Of a stretch of DNA of 64,000 nt, positions 1 through 10,741 are shown one piece after another. Origin of the DNA: Acanthochromis polyacanthus (lineage: Eukaryota > Chordata > Actinopteri > Pomacentridae); the NCBI RefSeq assembly GCF_021347895.1, contig NC_067136.1, forward strand, positions 2,191,970 through 2,255,969, read 5' to 3'. The notes beneath the pieces were generated by a model that was given only the letters and a program-made list of their open reading frames with translations, did not search any database and was not told where the DNA came from. Within the stretch, counting starts at the first letter, position 1. Each line of letters begins with the position of its first letter. The position numbers and the translations under genes were made by a program.

Positions 1-1019
1 TCTCGTGTTCATAGTGGTTAGCCAGCCTACGACAGGATGTATTTGTAGTTTAGAGTTCGTCTACACGCCATAAGCGCAAAGAGCCGACCGCAGTTGGAGG
101 TACAGAAAGTGGGATGTTGTTGGCAGACCAAAGACGGAGCACAGTCTCTGGAAACTAAGCATACCCTCTGGGTCAAATACATCTCCTTTGAGGCCCATGC
201 TGCTGATTCAAACGGCTTATTCCCTGAGATAATGTTCCTATTCCCCCACAGTGGCGTATCCAAATGCCATTTCCAGTTCCCCCCCAAAGTCTTCTCAACC
301 ATCTTAAAATTTTGTTATTGAATTCGTAATAATAGGTAATAATAGTGTAACATGCATTGGTTGATAGTTAGTCCGGAAAATAAGACCCCTTCAAGTTTGT
401 ATGGAAGCTCTAATGCATCCTCTATATCTCTCCAGGCTACCTGAGAGGCGCGGTCAAGCCATGTTTTAAGCGGACGTAGCTGAAAGGCCTGATGATACCT
501 CATAAAGTTTGGAAAGCCCAGCCCACCCCCTTGTTTTGGTCACTGTAAAGTGGAGAGTTTAATTTTGGGATGTCCACTATTCCAGATATTATTTTATTTA
601 TTTATTTCATTTATTTATTCCATTCATTAAAAACAATACAACACCGCATATGTTAGACGTAAAGAGTCGACTCTTTTCCAATATCCCATTGGAGGAGGGA
701 GCGGAATCATCATGCTAAGAAAGTTGAAGCGGGGCAACACATTCATTTAGACGGACGCAATCCTTGTTTGCAGTGAGGCTGGTAATTTAGTCCATACAGC
801 TATATCTCGCTCCACCTCTTTAAAGATGTTTTCATAATTCATTTTTACTATATTATGCAGTGAGGGTTGTATCTGGATGCCCAGGTACATGATCTCTTTA
901 TTTAACGGGAATGTTGTAGGGCAAAACTAATGCTTTTGCGGGTTCATTTAGGGGCATCAAAGCTGACTTTGTCCAGTTGATCTTATAACCAGACAACATC
1001 CTGAACTCTTCAAACGTGG

Positions 1020-3167
1020 TCAGGAGAGAGGGTATCGACTTATTGATATCCGATAGATAAGTACGTCATCAGTGAAGGCCGATATAACATGCAACGAGGT
1101 TTTGATCCGAATAGGAACAAGGACCTGGTTCTCCCTCAGATGTTGAGCTAACAGTTCTAATGAGAGAATGAATAAACTTGGAGAGAGGCTGCATCCCTGT
1201 CGAGTTCCACGGAAGATGGGAAAGGGGCTCGAGTGTAAGCCATTCGTGGACACCGTGGTAGTGGGGCCAGCGTACAAGGCACGAATCATGTCAATAAACC
1301 CTCTCCCCACGCCAAACCTCTCCAAGACCGCCCACAGGTACTGCTACTCGAGCCTATCGAAGGCCTTTTCAGCGTCAAGTGACAGTATCGCGCATGGGGT
1401 CTTTAGTTGTTGAGTTTCATGAATTACATGTATCAGGCGTCGGATATTGTCTGCTGCCAGACACCCCCTGATGAAGCCCGTCTGATCCTTATGCATGAGT
1501 TTGTCCATGTATCTCTCTAAACGTAGCGCCAGCACTTTAGAGTATAGCTTCTTGTCTGAGTCAATTAACGAAATTGGTATGCAGTTAGAACAATCAGTTT
1601 TGTTTTTCCATTTTTTGTGGATTAGCGAGATCAGGGCAGTGTTACTGTGAGCAGGGAAAAAGCCCTTTTCAACCGCTGAGCGTATCGACCCCAACAAAAC
1701 TGGCCCCAAAATATCCCAGAAGTGTAGCAGGAGCTCTGGTGGTATGCCGTCTGGGCCCAGTGATTTCCCTTTATTCATCATCCTAAGCGCATTCTCCAGC
1801 TCCTTTAAGGATATGGGACGATCGAGGTCTGTTGCTTCGTGTTCCACTAGTGTGGGCAAATCCAGATTGCTTAGAAAATGCTTGCATTTCTCCGGGTCAA
1901 AATCAAGTGTTGATTTGTACAATTCCTTATAAAATGAGTGAAACGTGACATTTATCTCTTTTGGGTCAGATGTAAATTTGTTATTGGCTGTTTTGATGGT
2001 ACTGATTGATGCTCTGGATTCACTTTGTTTAAGCTTCAGTGCTAGCAGCCTGCTTGGTTTGCTCCCATTAAAATGGTAGTTCTGCCTTACTCTGTGCATG
2101 ATGAATTCCGCCCGCCTCCTCAACAGGTCACTGAGCTCCACCCTGACTTCTCTCAGTTCTTTTTCCACCGGTTTAGTATATTTACCTTTTAACCGCTTTT
2201 CAAGTATATGGCATTTTCTTTCTAACTCACAGACCTTATGGCTCCTCTCTTTTTTAAGATGAGATGCATAAGAGGAGGTAAAGTCCCTAATACAGCCTTT
2301 AGTGGCCATCCATACATATGATATATCATCTACCGTGTCTATATTGCTGGCTATAAATTCCGTAATCTTCCTGAATTGTGTTACAAATATCTCATCCTGT
2401 AGGAGTGTCGTATTAAAGCGCCATCTAGGTGTTTTATTAAATCTGTGCCTAAGATCTATCGTCATCAGCAACGGATTGTGGTCAGATAGCATCGCCGGCA
2501 GCATCTGTATCGGATCTATCCCTGTTTTCAGACTTGAAGAGAGCAGAAAATAATCGATTCTGGAGTGTGATTTATGATACGCAGAAAAGCATGTATAGTC
2601 TCTAACGCCCTGGTTCTGAATGTGCCAAATATCAACTAGGTTAATATTCTCTATCATGGTGTTAAGAGCAGCTGACACTGCCCTCTGGGTGTGGGACACT
2701 GATAGGGTAGATTTGTCTAAGTTAAGGTCACAGACTGCGTTCATATCCCCTCCCACAATCAGCTCGTAGTCTAGTAAGGACAGCAGCTCTTTGGTAAATT
2801 CAGGAAATAAAAGAGGGTCTAAGACTGTTGGTACGTACACGGATACAAAAGCAATTTTCTTTCCATATATGGATGTACACAAATATGCTATGCGACCTGA
2901 TGTTCCCTCGTTAGTCTTTTCTATCTCTAAGCCTAGGCTTCTTTTAGTTAGGATAACTGTCCACCTAGAATTAGAGCTCCCACAGTCTGAGGCTACAACT
3001 TTATATTGCTTATTTTGAAAGCATGATGTATCCTCCACCTTCAGGTGTGTTTCTTGGATAAGTGCTACATCCACATTCTTGCGACGGAGTAGATGTAAAC
3101 ATTTTGCTCTTTTAACTTTTGCATTCAGACCCCGAACGTTATAGCTCAATACAGTTAGCTTAACCAT
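1020..3167 (-). pseudogene. LINE ORF2: AP-endonuclease and reverse transcriptase, frameshifted
   Basis: ORF2 proteins nick the target DNA and reverse-transcribe the LINE RNA at the nick. The N-terminus, starting at the ATG at 3167, shows the apurinic-type endonuclease: LSYNVRGLN at the start, then the catalytic IQETHLK, then GGDMNAV, and SRIDYFLL followed by LSDHNPL. Reverse transcriptase begins with GKSLGPDGIPPE, HKDQTGFIRG and LSLDAEKAFD. The frame breaks just after this, at about 1330-1344. The next block (1325-1020) holds RGTRQGCSLSP and then FTDD, where active enzymes have F/YADD. The remaining C-terminal third is not readable as one frame. The frameshift and the altered catalytic box make it inactive. 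Confidence 0.88.
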
Positions 3168-3849
3168 TATCAAAATTGGTACCTATTGCTCCAAGTGAGA
3201 TAATGAGAGGTTTAGCCCTGATGTAAAAGTCATGACCGAGATGCCCATTCTCCCCTCTCCCCCTGCCGCTCCCTCAGACCCCCCCACCCCACCCCACCCC
3301 CCCAAATAGTGGTTCTGACTCGTGTGACTTCCACATAATGCAGCTCAGCAGACTTCATAAACTCCTATCTATCCCTCCTTTGTAGCAGATAACTTCCTCC
3401 AAACAGGTTAACTCACAACAGTAAAACATACACCTGGGAGGGTATTGCTTAGCCCTCCAAAGCCATAAGATAGCCAAAGTAAAATGCAGGTGTGAACAAG
3501 TATAGGCACATAGATATACATATGATCTCTGTTATCAATTCTGGCCATGAATCAAAACAATGTCTGGTTAACCTATATAACCCCTCAAAAAGTGCTTATC
3601 TGACAGCTATAATTTAACCTTTTTATAACCATGGTGTCCTAACATAAGAAAATAACAATGTGGTCAGATGGGGGCAGTCTCAGAAATGATCAAGAGTAAG
3701 GTTGCAAATACTTGGCAAAAATAAATCTCCCACCTCAACTTTGTCATTAGGTCTGGGGTTGTTGCAAACAAGTCACCCTTCTGTAGCAGTTTTTCCTCCT
3801 CGGGTAATAGTAGAAGATGTCCGTGTCCAGATGTTTCCGTTGATCGACT
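3168..3849 (-). other. LINE inter-ORF spacer
   Basis: This sequence lies between ORF1 and ORF2 of the minus-strand LINE. It has no convincing coding content. A C-rich run near 3270-3302 (G-rich on the element's sense strand) is the only obvious compositional feature. At about 680 bp it is long for an L1 spacer, so it may include degraded ORF1 3' sequence or a small insertion. Confidence 0.5.
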
Positions 3850-4773
3850 TTAATCTTGTCCGTGCTGATCCAGTCGTGACACCTCCCCCGAACCGATGGT
3901 GAACAGCTGGCGGCGCGATGGCGGTCCCTCACCGGCCTCCTTCCTCAGGAACTGAGCGGCTTCACGTGCTGAAGTGAAGGTGCGTTGTTCACCGTTGATT
4001 GTCATCCTAAGGGTGGCCGGGTAGATTAGAAAGGCCGGGATGCCTCTCTCGTACAGCTCCTTCATCAACTCTCCGTACGCCTTCCTCCTCTCGCTCGTGA
4101 GCGCGCTGTAGTCAGCATAGAATCGTATTGTCTTTCCGGCGTCCTGTATGGGAGCCTTTTTCCTCGCCTCGCGGGCCCCTTGCAGGATGATGTTGCGGTC
4201 CTGGTACCTGAGCACTCTGAATATCATGGTAGCCTGGCCGTTATTCTTGTTATTGCGAATCCTGTGTGCGCGCTCTATTTGGATGTTAACGTCCCCGAGC
4301 GAGGGGATCCACTTCGGCAACATGTCTTGTAGGAAAGTAATAGCATTCTCTCCCTCTCTGCCGGCAGCTAGTCCGGTAATCCTCATGTTGTTCCGGCAGT
4401 CCTGGTCCTCCAGTGAGGCAATTTTCAGCTGCATCTTTTCCAAATCGGAGGTGTTGTTGTTCACTTCCCTTTTCATGGCTCTAGTTTCAGCTTGTACATG
4501 ATCTACTTTCACAGCCAGTCCTTTGACAGTTTCCATGTGAGCTTCTGCTTTCCTCTCCAGGCTGTCTATGGAGTTTCTCATTCCGTCGAGAGCACCCTGG
4601 ACAGCCTGTGTCACTGCTGCTTCCAGGCTATCTTGTTGCTTGGCTAATGCTAAGTCGATAGCCATGCTGATGCTGCTAGCAATGTTAGCATCCACGCGGC
4701 TGTACTCCGACTGTTTGCGTTTCGCTGAGGGGGATTTGGCTGGCGAACCACCCGGTTTCTTACTCCCCAACAT
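3850..4773 (-). CDS. LINE ORF1 protein (L1 ORF1p-like)
   Basis: This is an uninterrupted 307-codon frame with an ATG at 4773. L1-type ORF1 proteins trimerise through a coiled coil, bind the element RNA and assist target-primed reverse transcription. The order seen here fits: a basic Ser/Lys-rich N-terminus (about residues 1-25), a long heptad-like region with few prolines (about 30-115), then an RRM-like block that includes RMTGLAAGREGENAI and IQIERAHRI, and a C-terminal domain with RFYADYSALTSERRKAY and a TFTSAREAAQFL stretch. It lies upstream of ORF2 on the same strand. Because ORF1 is intact while ORF2 is broken, the copy may be fairly young, although the element cannot move on its own. 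Confidence 0.85.
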   Translation of the reverse strand: MLGSKKPGGSPAKSPSAKRKQSEYSRVDANIASSISMAIDLALAKQQDSLEAAVTQAVQGALDGMRNSIDSLERKAEAHMETVKGLAVKVDHVQAETRAMKREVNNNTSDLEKMQLKIASLEDQDCRNNMRITGLAAGREGENAITFLQDMLPKWIPSLGDVNIQIERAHRIRNNKNNGQATMIFRVLRYQDRNIILQGAREARKKAPIQDAGKTIRFYADYSALTSERRKAYGELMKELYERGIPAFLIYPATLRMTINGEQRTFTSAREAAQFLRKEAGEGPPSRRQLFTIGSGEVSRLDQHGQD

Positions 4774-4889
4774 CTTTCACGGCTTTACCAACTCAGTAAA
4801 CAAGGTTATCAAATGTGTAACCTGATTAAATATCACAGTCAAGGGATAGGTAGTAGGAGCTCTAGAACCCTCCGACCATTGCGTCTGCA

Positions 4890-5807
4890 GGTCACTTCCA
4901 GTCTCCAAGAGGTGGCCAACTTTCTGCAGAGTCAATGGCTACAGACCTTCAAACTTCAAACTGGCCTTCAGGTTAGCTCAAGAACAGTGCTTCAGCAGAG
5001 AGCTTCATGGAATGGGTTTCCATGGCCGAGCAGCTGCATCCAAGCCATACATCACCAAGTGCAATGCAAAGCGTGGGATGCAGTGGTGTAAAGCATGCCG
5101 CCACTGGACTCTAGAGCAGTGGAGACGCCTTCGCTGGAGTGACCAATCATGCTTCTCCATCTGGCAATCTGATGGACCAGTCTGGGTTTGGCAGTTGCCA
5201 GGAGAACCATACTTGTCGGACTACATTGTACCAAGTGTAAAGTTTGGTGGAGGGAGGATTATGGTGTGGGCTTGTTCTTCAGGAGCTGGGCTTGGCCCCT
5301 TAGTTCCAGTGAAAGGAACTCTGAATGCTTCAGCATACCAAGACATTTTGGACAATTCCATGCTCCCAACTTTGTGGGAACAGTTTGGAGCTGGCCCCTT
5401 CCTCTTCCAACATGACTGTGCACGAGTGCACAAAGCAAGGTCCATAAAGACATGGATGACAGAGTCTGGTGTGGATGAACTTGACTGGCCTGCACAGAAT
5501 CCTGACCTCAGCCTGATAGAACACCTTTGGGATGAATTAGAGTGGAGACTGAGAGCCAGGCCTTCTGGTCCAACATCAGTGTGTGACCTCACAAATGCGC
5601 TTCTGGAAGAATGGTCAAAAATTCCCATAAACACACTCCTAAACCTTGTGGACAGCCTTCCCAGAAGAGTTGAAGCTGTTGAAGCTGTTCTAGCTGCAAA
5701 GGGGGGATCGACGTCATATTGAACCCTATGGATTAGGAATGGGATGTCACTTACGTTCATATGCGAGTCAAGGCAGGTGAGCGAATACTTTTGGCGATAT
5801 AGTGTAT
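4890..5807 (+). mobile_element. Tc1/mariner element, 5'-truncated
   Basis: The right two thirds of a fish Tc1 element: a transposase frame followed by a right terminal inverted repeat that ends at 5807 with the typical string ending GCGATATAGTG, read outward as CACTATATCGCC. The left inverted repeat and the DNA-binding N-terminus of the transposase are missing, because the LINE at 1-4790 begins where they should be. It is therefore immobile. The LINE may have inserted into it or deleted part of it. Confidence 0.85.
5012..5722 (+). pseudogene. Tc1 transposase, C-terminal two thirds
   Basis: A DD34E transposase fragment of 236 codons, where a full enzyme has about 340. The catalytic acidic residues are visible: the first D in WSDQS (normally WSDES), the second D in [11 protein letters not shown] and the E in [10 protein letters not shown]. 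The frame upstream (about 4890-5011) still codes for transposase-like sequence such as [12 protein letters not shown], but in a different frame, so there is a frameshift near 4990-5010. The paired helix-turn-helix region that binds the inverted repeats is absent. Family function (cut-and-paste into TA) is established knowledge. This copy cannot make an enzyme. Confidence 0.88.
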
Positions 5808-5883
5808 AAAGCTGAATGATTTTTTTTTTTTACTTCAGTAACTTAATGAATCTCAAGAATGATCAGTTTTACCTGCTCAAATA

Positions 5884-7010
5884 CAGTCATGGAAAGAAAA
5901 ATTATGAGACCACCCTTGTTTTCTTCAATTTCATGATAATTTAAATACCTGAAAACACTAAAGGTATATTACCTGAAGAATGCGATGGACACGACAAAAA
6001 TGCAACTGATTCCATCATACTTTATGTCCTATCTGACATGCTTAAGCTTCATTGTATTCCCAGGGTATATAAGAGGCCATTTCATTTCATCAGCAGCACT
6101 GCACATGTAAAGGTCTAGAGTGGTTTCCTGCTTACATTCAAGTTGTAGCACAACTCAAAAGTTGTCAGCTCTCACATAACACCTAAAACTAAAGAATTAT
6201 GTGAAGCCACAAAAGCAGCCATCTTGGCACTGCTGGAAATTGGTATGAGTGAGAGACAGGTAGCGACAAAAACCGAAGATCTCCAAGACAGCCGTTCATT
6301 ACACCAAGAAAAAATGCTGTAAGTCCAACATGGTTCTACCAAACTGCTAGCTGGTCACAGCAGGAAGCGTCTTTCTACCCACCAGATGAACTTCAGAGAC
6401 CTTAAAACTGAGTGGGTACTGTGGAGAAATAGTACTTGTTTAGCAAGGACAGTTGGAAACCGACTTGTTGAAGCTGGTCTGAAGTCCCACAGGACAGGAA
6501 GAAGCCCTTCATCAAGGAAAGGCAGAGGAAAGCCCGGTTACTCTTTGCTGGGATCACAAGGATTGAACTGTTGATGATTAGGCTAAGGTTCTCTTCAGGG
6601 ATGAATCCAGTTTTCAGTTGATGTCCACTCCAGACAACTTACTTGTTAGGAGGAAGCCTGGAGAAGCTACAAACCAGACTGTCTGTCCCTACAGTAAAAC
6701 ATGGGGGTGGATCAGGGACCATCTGGGGTAGTTTCTGTCTGGGTGGAACAGGGCAAATGAACCAGGTCATGTTTGGGGCTACTTTAGAAAACAGTCTTCT
6801 TCCATCAATTGAAAAACTCTTTCCTGTCTCCAATGACTGAATTTTCCAACAAGACAATGGCTCACATGGCAAGGTCACTTAAATCCTGGAAGGAGAACCA
6901 GAACATTGGAACCATGCCTTGGCCTGCTCTATCACCAGATCTAAATCCAACTGAAAACCTGTGGAAAATCATCAAATGCAAAATGGATAACCACAAGCCC
7001 AAAAACTAAA
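5884..7010 (+). mobile_element. Tc1-like element relic (second family)
   Basis: The left end is recognisable: TA at 5882-5883, then CAGTCATGGAAAG, the outer terminal-repeat string of a common fish Tc1-like family. Decayed transposase runs through 6386-7009. A matching right inverted repeat is not visible downstream, so the right end is lost or too diverged to place. The element sits directly after the first Tc1 relic. Confidence 0.7.
6386..7009 (+). pseudogene. Tc1-like transposase relic, several frameshifts
   Basis: Three overlapping pieces in different frames cover a transposase. Residues like VGNRLVEAGLKSHRTGR (6386-6574) match the second DNA-binding helix region. VPTVKHGGGSGTIWGSF (6643-6840) is the conserved Gly-rich segment between the catalytic aspartates. 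PALSPDLNPTENLWKIIK (6809-7009) is the segment holding the catalytic glutamate. The first Asp box survives as FRDESSF near 6597, where the family has WSDES. At least two frame changes and stops separate the pieces, so the gene is dead. Confidence 0.8.
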
Positions 7011-7525
7011 ACGAAAGCTAAAATTTAAGACTCCTGCCCTTTTAACTGCAGTTCAGCAGCTACAAGTGTCAACTCCGTAACAGAAAGTCTTGTCAGTTCT
7101 ACTTCCACATTCAATCAGTTAACATTACTGTGAACCAGTGAAGAGGAACATTCTGTGTTTGGAACAAATCTAATGTTTGACTTTACTTTATTTCACAGCA
7201 CTAATATGGTTACTAACAGATGAGAAGAAGCTTCTTTTAAACACAGAATTCATTTAGTTTGGTTCTCATGTTCAGAGTTAAATGGACACAACCTCCTACA
7301 GTCGTGAATAAAAGTTTGAATCCATTTCAAAAGACTACGAGAACTCTGAACTTTCTGTGATGAAATCATTGAAACACATAAATCATTAATTTAGGTCCTT
7401 TCATAGATTAGATTTTATCAGCCGTGTCCTTGTAATGCGACTGTGGAAACAGATGTGAGTCCCTACACTATCAGTAAAACCTGCCTCCACACACCTGAAT
7501 AACTGTCCTGTGTTTTGTCTCTCAG
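7011..7525. other. Unassigned, probably intronic
   Basis: AT-rich sequence between the Tc1 relic and the first visible lamin-tail exon. It ends in a pyrimidine-rich stretch and an AG acceptor at 7524-7525. I see no exon, repeat end or RNA gene in it. Confidence 0.4.
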
Positions 7526-8211
7526 CTGGAGCTGATCGGACCCATAACTTTAGTAGAGGTCGATGAATGGGGCTACACCATCCGTCTCAAGAACATTTCC
7601 TCTGAGGTAATGTTGTTTACATGTAGATGAACCTTCTGAATACTGTGTAAACATGTACAATAAGTTTTATATCAACATGATGATCAAATATGTCCACAGA
7701 TATTCTAAATGGTTCATTAAATAACAGCTAATGCTGTTAACATCAGAGTGTATTTTGTCTGTAGGTCAACATGTAAAGACGTCATCATTTTATTTGTGGA
7801 CACCATGTATGAAACACACACTGGAGATGATTTAGTTTTTCTACTTTTGATTTCAATTTCCCTCCTGTAGGAGATAGAACTGGGAGGCTGGAAGTTAAAA
7901 CTACAGATTAACAACAGAGAACCAGCCATATACACATCTAAGGAGTCACTCAAACTTCAGGCTGGAGGGATTCTCACTGTGAGTCTGAACTTTTGACTTT
8001 GTTACATTTTTACTTTCTTTCTCATTTTATTTGGTTTGTAAATCTGTGATTGTTGCATTTACTACATTTACAGTTGAGCCGCCAAGTCTGGTCCAGCGAC
8101 CATCCTGATGGTGTTGATCTGGAGAAGTGGCGCTTGATGAAATGGAGACCTGAAGACAAACTGCAGATGAACCTCATCAGCAACAAGACAGAGATCTTCA
8201 GACTGCTGTAA
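7526..8211 (+). CDS. Lamin-tail-domain protein, last three exons (partial gene)
   Basis: Three exons join in phase 0: 7526-7606 (27 codons), 7871-7978 (36 codons) and 8074-8211 (45 codons and TAA), each with AG/GT borders. The peptide reads as a lamin tail domain, an immunoglobulin-like fold found in nuclear lamins and some cytoplasmic relatives. Key pieces are LVEVDEWGYTIRLKNIS, then GGWKLKLQ, then LKLQAGGILTL, which match the lamin pattern V..VD..G..IRL.N.S, GNW.L and L.AG..VT.W. The last exon has VWSSDHPDGV followed by a diverged end. There is no CAAX box at the C-terminus (it ends EIFRLL), unlike B-type lamins. The upstream exons (rod domain, start) are not found before 7526 and may lie beyond the inserted transposons. 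A lamin-tail fold is likely; the exact gene is unknown. Confidence 0.62.
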
Positions 8212-8215
8212 TGTA

Positions 8216-8221
8216 AATAAA
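8216..8221 (+). promoter_or_regulatory. Polyadenylation signal of the lamin-tail gene
   Basis: AATAAA five bases after the TAA at 8209-8211, which implies a very short 3' UTR. Confidence 0.5.
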
Positions 8222-8532
8222 CATGTGAAACATCATTTTTTTTAAGTTTCTGCATTAAAGTGAGCCTTTGGTTTTTTTAAAAAATAAATATCAAATTCAA
8301 CATTATTTTTCATCATTTTTGTTTTATTTTCAAGAACTTGTTTTCAAATGTACATTTTGTATTTTTATAAAATTAAATTCCTATTCAGTTCTGTGGAAAA
8401 CACATCAGGTTTGTTGTTTTATCAAAGTTGTAATGAACAGAAAATACAACAAGAAAAGACCAGAAATATGTACAACATTAAAACAATCTGAACAAAATAT
8501 CTTCTACAGGTTAAAGTCAGTTTTTAGTTTAA

Positions 8533-9395
8533 AGGGGCACCGAGGAAGATTTTTATGCTGGTAACAAAGTCTCATATTAATGTGGATGAATCTTCGTTAT
8601 TTACACTTATTAATGCCCCCATTTTCGATTCATGAATCATTTTGGTTTTGTAAATATTTTTATTTTATTAATTTTTTGTCGACTCGTCCAGAATTTCCTG
8701 TGAGAGACGGAGCGATTTACAGCAAATACGGTGCACGTGCGCTGACGGAGCGTAGCAGAGCGGAGCTAGTTGTTTTTAGCAGTAGCACAGTGAAGAGTTG
8801 GTTGAGAAGACAGCACACATGGAGCGCAAAAGGAAGCGAACGGAGCAAAGTCTGCAAGCAAAAAGGTTGTCAGATCGACAACGAAGCAAAAGAAAAGTTA
8901 ATCTTGGAAAGGCATTTCAGAGGTGGAGAGAATTTCGGGAGCAAAAAGAAATCAAAACAGATGCCGAGCTGGCTGTGCTTCTCCTAGACAAGTACGTAAC
9001 TTTAGCTCTTTGTAAGTTTGATACAATTCTTTTGTCTTTTGTGTGTGTTGCTTGCGATGTGTGGTTAGTAGACTATGGGATTCGTTTGACTGTGACTGGT
9101 TTAGTTGACTAACTTTGTGGCAAAAACACTGTGTGGGTATTGGCTAATGTAACGTTAGCTCGAAGCTACCTAACGTTCGGTTAACTCCATAGCTCGGAGC
9201 AGCTTTGACAACTCGGTTTTACAACATTAGACCGCGGAGTCATTTGTACACGTTATTGTTCAACAATGATTTCAACTCCGCCGGCTTTCCTGAGGCTCGC
9301 TTGTTCTTTTATGATGGTTTGTGACAGTGCGCGCCGAGGCTCATGGGAAATGTAGGCAACGCTACATTTCCGCTAAAATCTTCCTCGGTGCCCCT
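8533..9395 (+). mobile_element. Kolobok/T2-like DNA transposon (non-autonomous)
   Basis: TTAA at 8529-8532 and 9396-9399 flanks a unit with a perfect 21-bp terminal inverted repeat that starts AGGGGCACCG (8533-8553, matched by 9375-9395). The TTAA target plus an AGGG start fits the TTAAAGGRR ends described for T2/Kolobok elements. piggyBac also uses TTAA, so this is the main alternative. It is 863 bp long with no transposase core, so it depends on an autonomous relative. It carries one exon-like ORF, listed separately. Confidence 0.82.
8819..8991 (+). CDS. Exon-like ORF inside the Kolobok/T2-like element
   Basis: It starts at the ATG at 8819 and reads MERKRKRTEQSLQAKRLSD, a strongly basic N-terminus, then VNLGKAFQRWREF and KTDAELAVLLLDK, reaching a plausible donor (A|GTACGTAAC) at 8991/8992. 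The FQRWRE..K.DAELA.LLLD pattern resembles a first exon found in several uncharacterised fish proteins that I associate from memory with transposons. No second exon is visible inside the element. It may be the leftover first exon of the autonomous parent or a captured host exon. Its function is unknown. Confidence 0.45.
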
Positions 9396-9475
9396 TTAAC
9401 CTCCTTTTGCTGTTCTTCAAATTTCATGTGCCGACTGTCTTCAGGGTTTCTTCAGTAATTTTGTATTTTATTTAA

Positions 9476-10630
9476 AAGTGGTTCTACACCTATGGTGTAC
9501 CCAAACGCATTCACAGTGACCAAGGAAAGAGTTTTGAAGGGGACCTGTTGAAACGACTATGCCACCTGTATGGAATTGAAAAGAGTAGGACTACACCGTA
9601 CCACCCTGAGGGCAATGGACAATGTGAAAGATTTAATCGAACGCTGCACGATTTGTTGCGTACACTCCCACAAGAAAAGAAAAGAAAATGGCCTCAACAT
9701 CTACCTCAAGTGCTCTATGCTTACAACACAACAGAGCACCAATCCACAGGTTATTCGCCATATGAACTCATGTTCGGCCAGAAAGCGCAATTGCCAGTGG
9801 ATTTCTTGTTGGGGGGATCACCGGAGGAACCCATGTCCAGGTCAGCAAAGGACTGGGTGGATGAACATCAAAAGCATTTGAGTTCAGTCTATCTTCAAGT
9901 GAAGGACCAGCTCCAGCAGGCAGCGGAGCGGAGAAACAGACATCATCAACCGTCAGGAAGTCCCATTCTCACCCCTGGAACACTTGTCTACAGGAGAAGT
10001 CACCCCACAGGGCGTCACAAAATTCAGAATGCCTGGAACCCGGTTGTCTATGAGGTGGTGAAAAACTTGGATGAAGAAGGCAGAGTGTATAAAATATGCC
10101 CCCGAGACGGCACTGGCTCGGAGAAGAATCTTAATAGATCGGAGCTCAGGCTAGTACCGACTGCTAGTGTCAATATGTCTTCAACACAAAACCAATTTTT
10201 GCCTGACCCTGGTCTGATGGATGACTCACTCCAACAGTCAAACTGCCATGCCGTGAACGACGATGACAGCGATTCGGAGGGAATCATACTCACCATGGAA
10301 CAAGAGTGGCATCGAGTGCAGCCCCCCTCCCACTCTGCCCCTGAGTCAGCTATGCACTTGAGGGGGACAGAATTGTACAGTCCCGACACGTCACGTTCCG
10401 TTGTTGGTCCTGAACAGGGAAACAGCCCTAGAAACAGTGCAGATGTTGTGGTGACAGCCAAGCCTAGTGTACTGCAGGGACGGCCTAAAAGACGTACAGC
10501 TGGGCAGCATACTAACCCCTTCCATCTCCCAAAATCTGTAAATTATACCCTTGCGACCCCTGTTGGAAGCTTACAGGTCCCCCAGGCTCAAAACCAGTTA
10601 CCTGAAAGAGTATTTAGGCCTTGGGTTTGA
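9476..10630 (+). pseudogene. Ty3/gypsy integrase, C-terminal two thirds, with tail
   Basis: An open frame from 9476 to the TGA at 10628-10630 encodes the second half of a retrotransposon integrase. The second catalytic Asp is in KRIHSDQGKSFEG, and the catalytic Glu is in YHPEGNGQCERFNRTL, at about the right spacing for DD35E. YAYNTTEHQSTGYSPYELMFG is the usual post-core block, and LTPGTLVYRRS with NAWNPVVYEVV is a chromodomain-adjacent GPY/F-like end. A Ser/Pro-rich tail of about 150 residues follows. The zinc-finger and first-Asp region, reverse transcriptase, protease and gag are absent upstream: a stop (TAA at 9473-9475) and unrelated sequence precede it. It is a 5'-deleted copy. Confidence 0.88.
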
Positions 10631-10655
10631 GTTGTCACTGGGACGGTGACCTTTC

Positions 10656-10669
10656 AAAGTGGAGGTGAA
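10656..10669 (+). promoter_or_regulatory. Polypurine tract of the gypsy element
   Basis: AAAGTGGAGGTGAA lies just before the TGTAACGGGG start of the LTR. This is the position and composition of the primer for plus-strand synthesis in LTR retrotransposons. Confidence 0.55.
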
Positions 10670-10710
10670 TGTAACGGGGATGCCTTTGAAGGTCTGGCCT
10701 TTGAGCAGTG

Positions 10711-10741
<31 letters not shown>

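Larger units (their letters stand above)
1..4790 (-). mobile_element. L1-clade non-LTR retrotransposon (LINE), minus strand
   Basis: Read on the minus strand this is a two-ORF LINE: ORF1 (nucleic-acid chaperone) at 4773-3850, a 680-bp spacer, then ORF2 (endonuclease plus reverse transcriptase) from 3167 downward. ORF2 is open to 1344, shifts frame, continues to about 1020, and then decays into short relics such as 503-315, which reads like the ORF2 C-terminal region. The element runs off the left edge of the window, so its 3' end and target duplication cannot be checked. Its 5' end lies near 4790-4880, directly against a Tc1 remnant that lacks its own left half. The clade call rests on the ORF1/ORF2 layout and the protein motifs. 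Confidence 0.88.

Noticed and set aside
5221..5760. 179-codon minus-strand frame
   Set aside because: Antisense shadow of the Tc1 transposase at 5012-5722.
8533..9395. piggyBac assignment for the TTAA-flanked element
   Set aside because: Possible from the TTAA target, but the AGGGG start fits T2/Kolobok ends better; kept as the alternative only.
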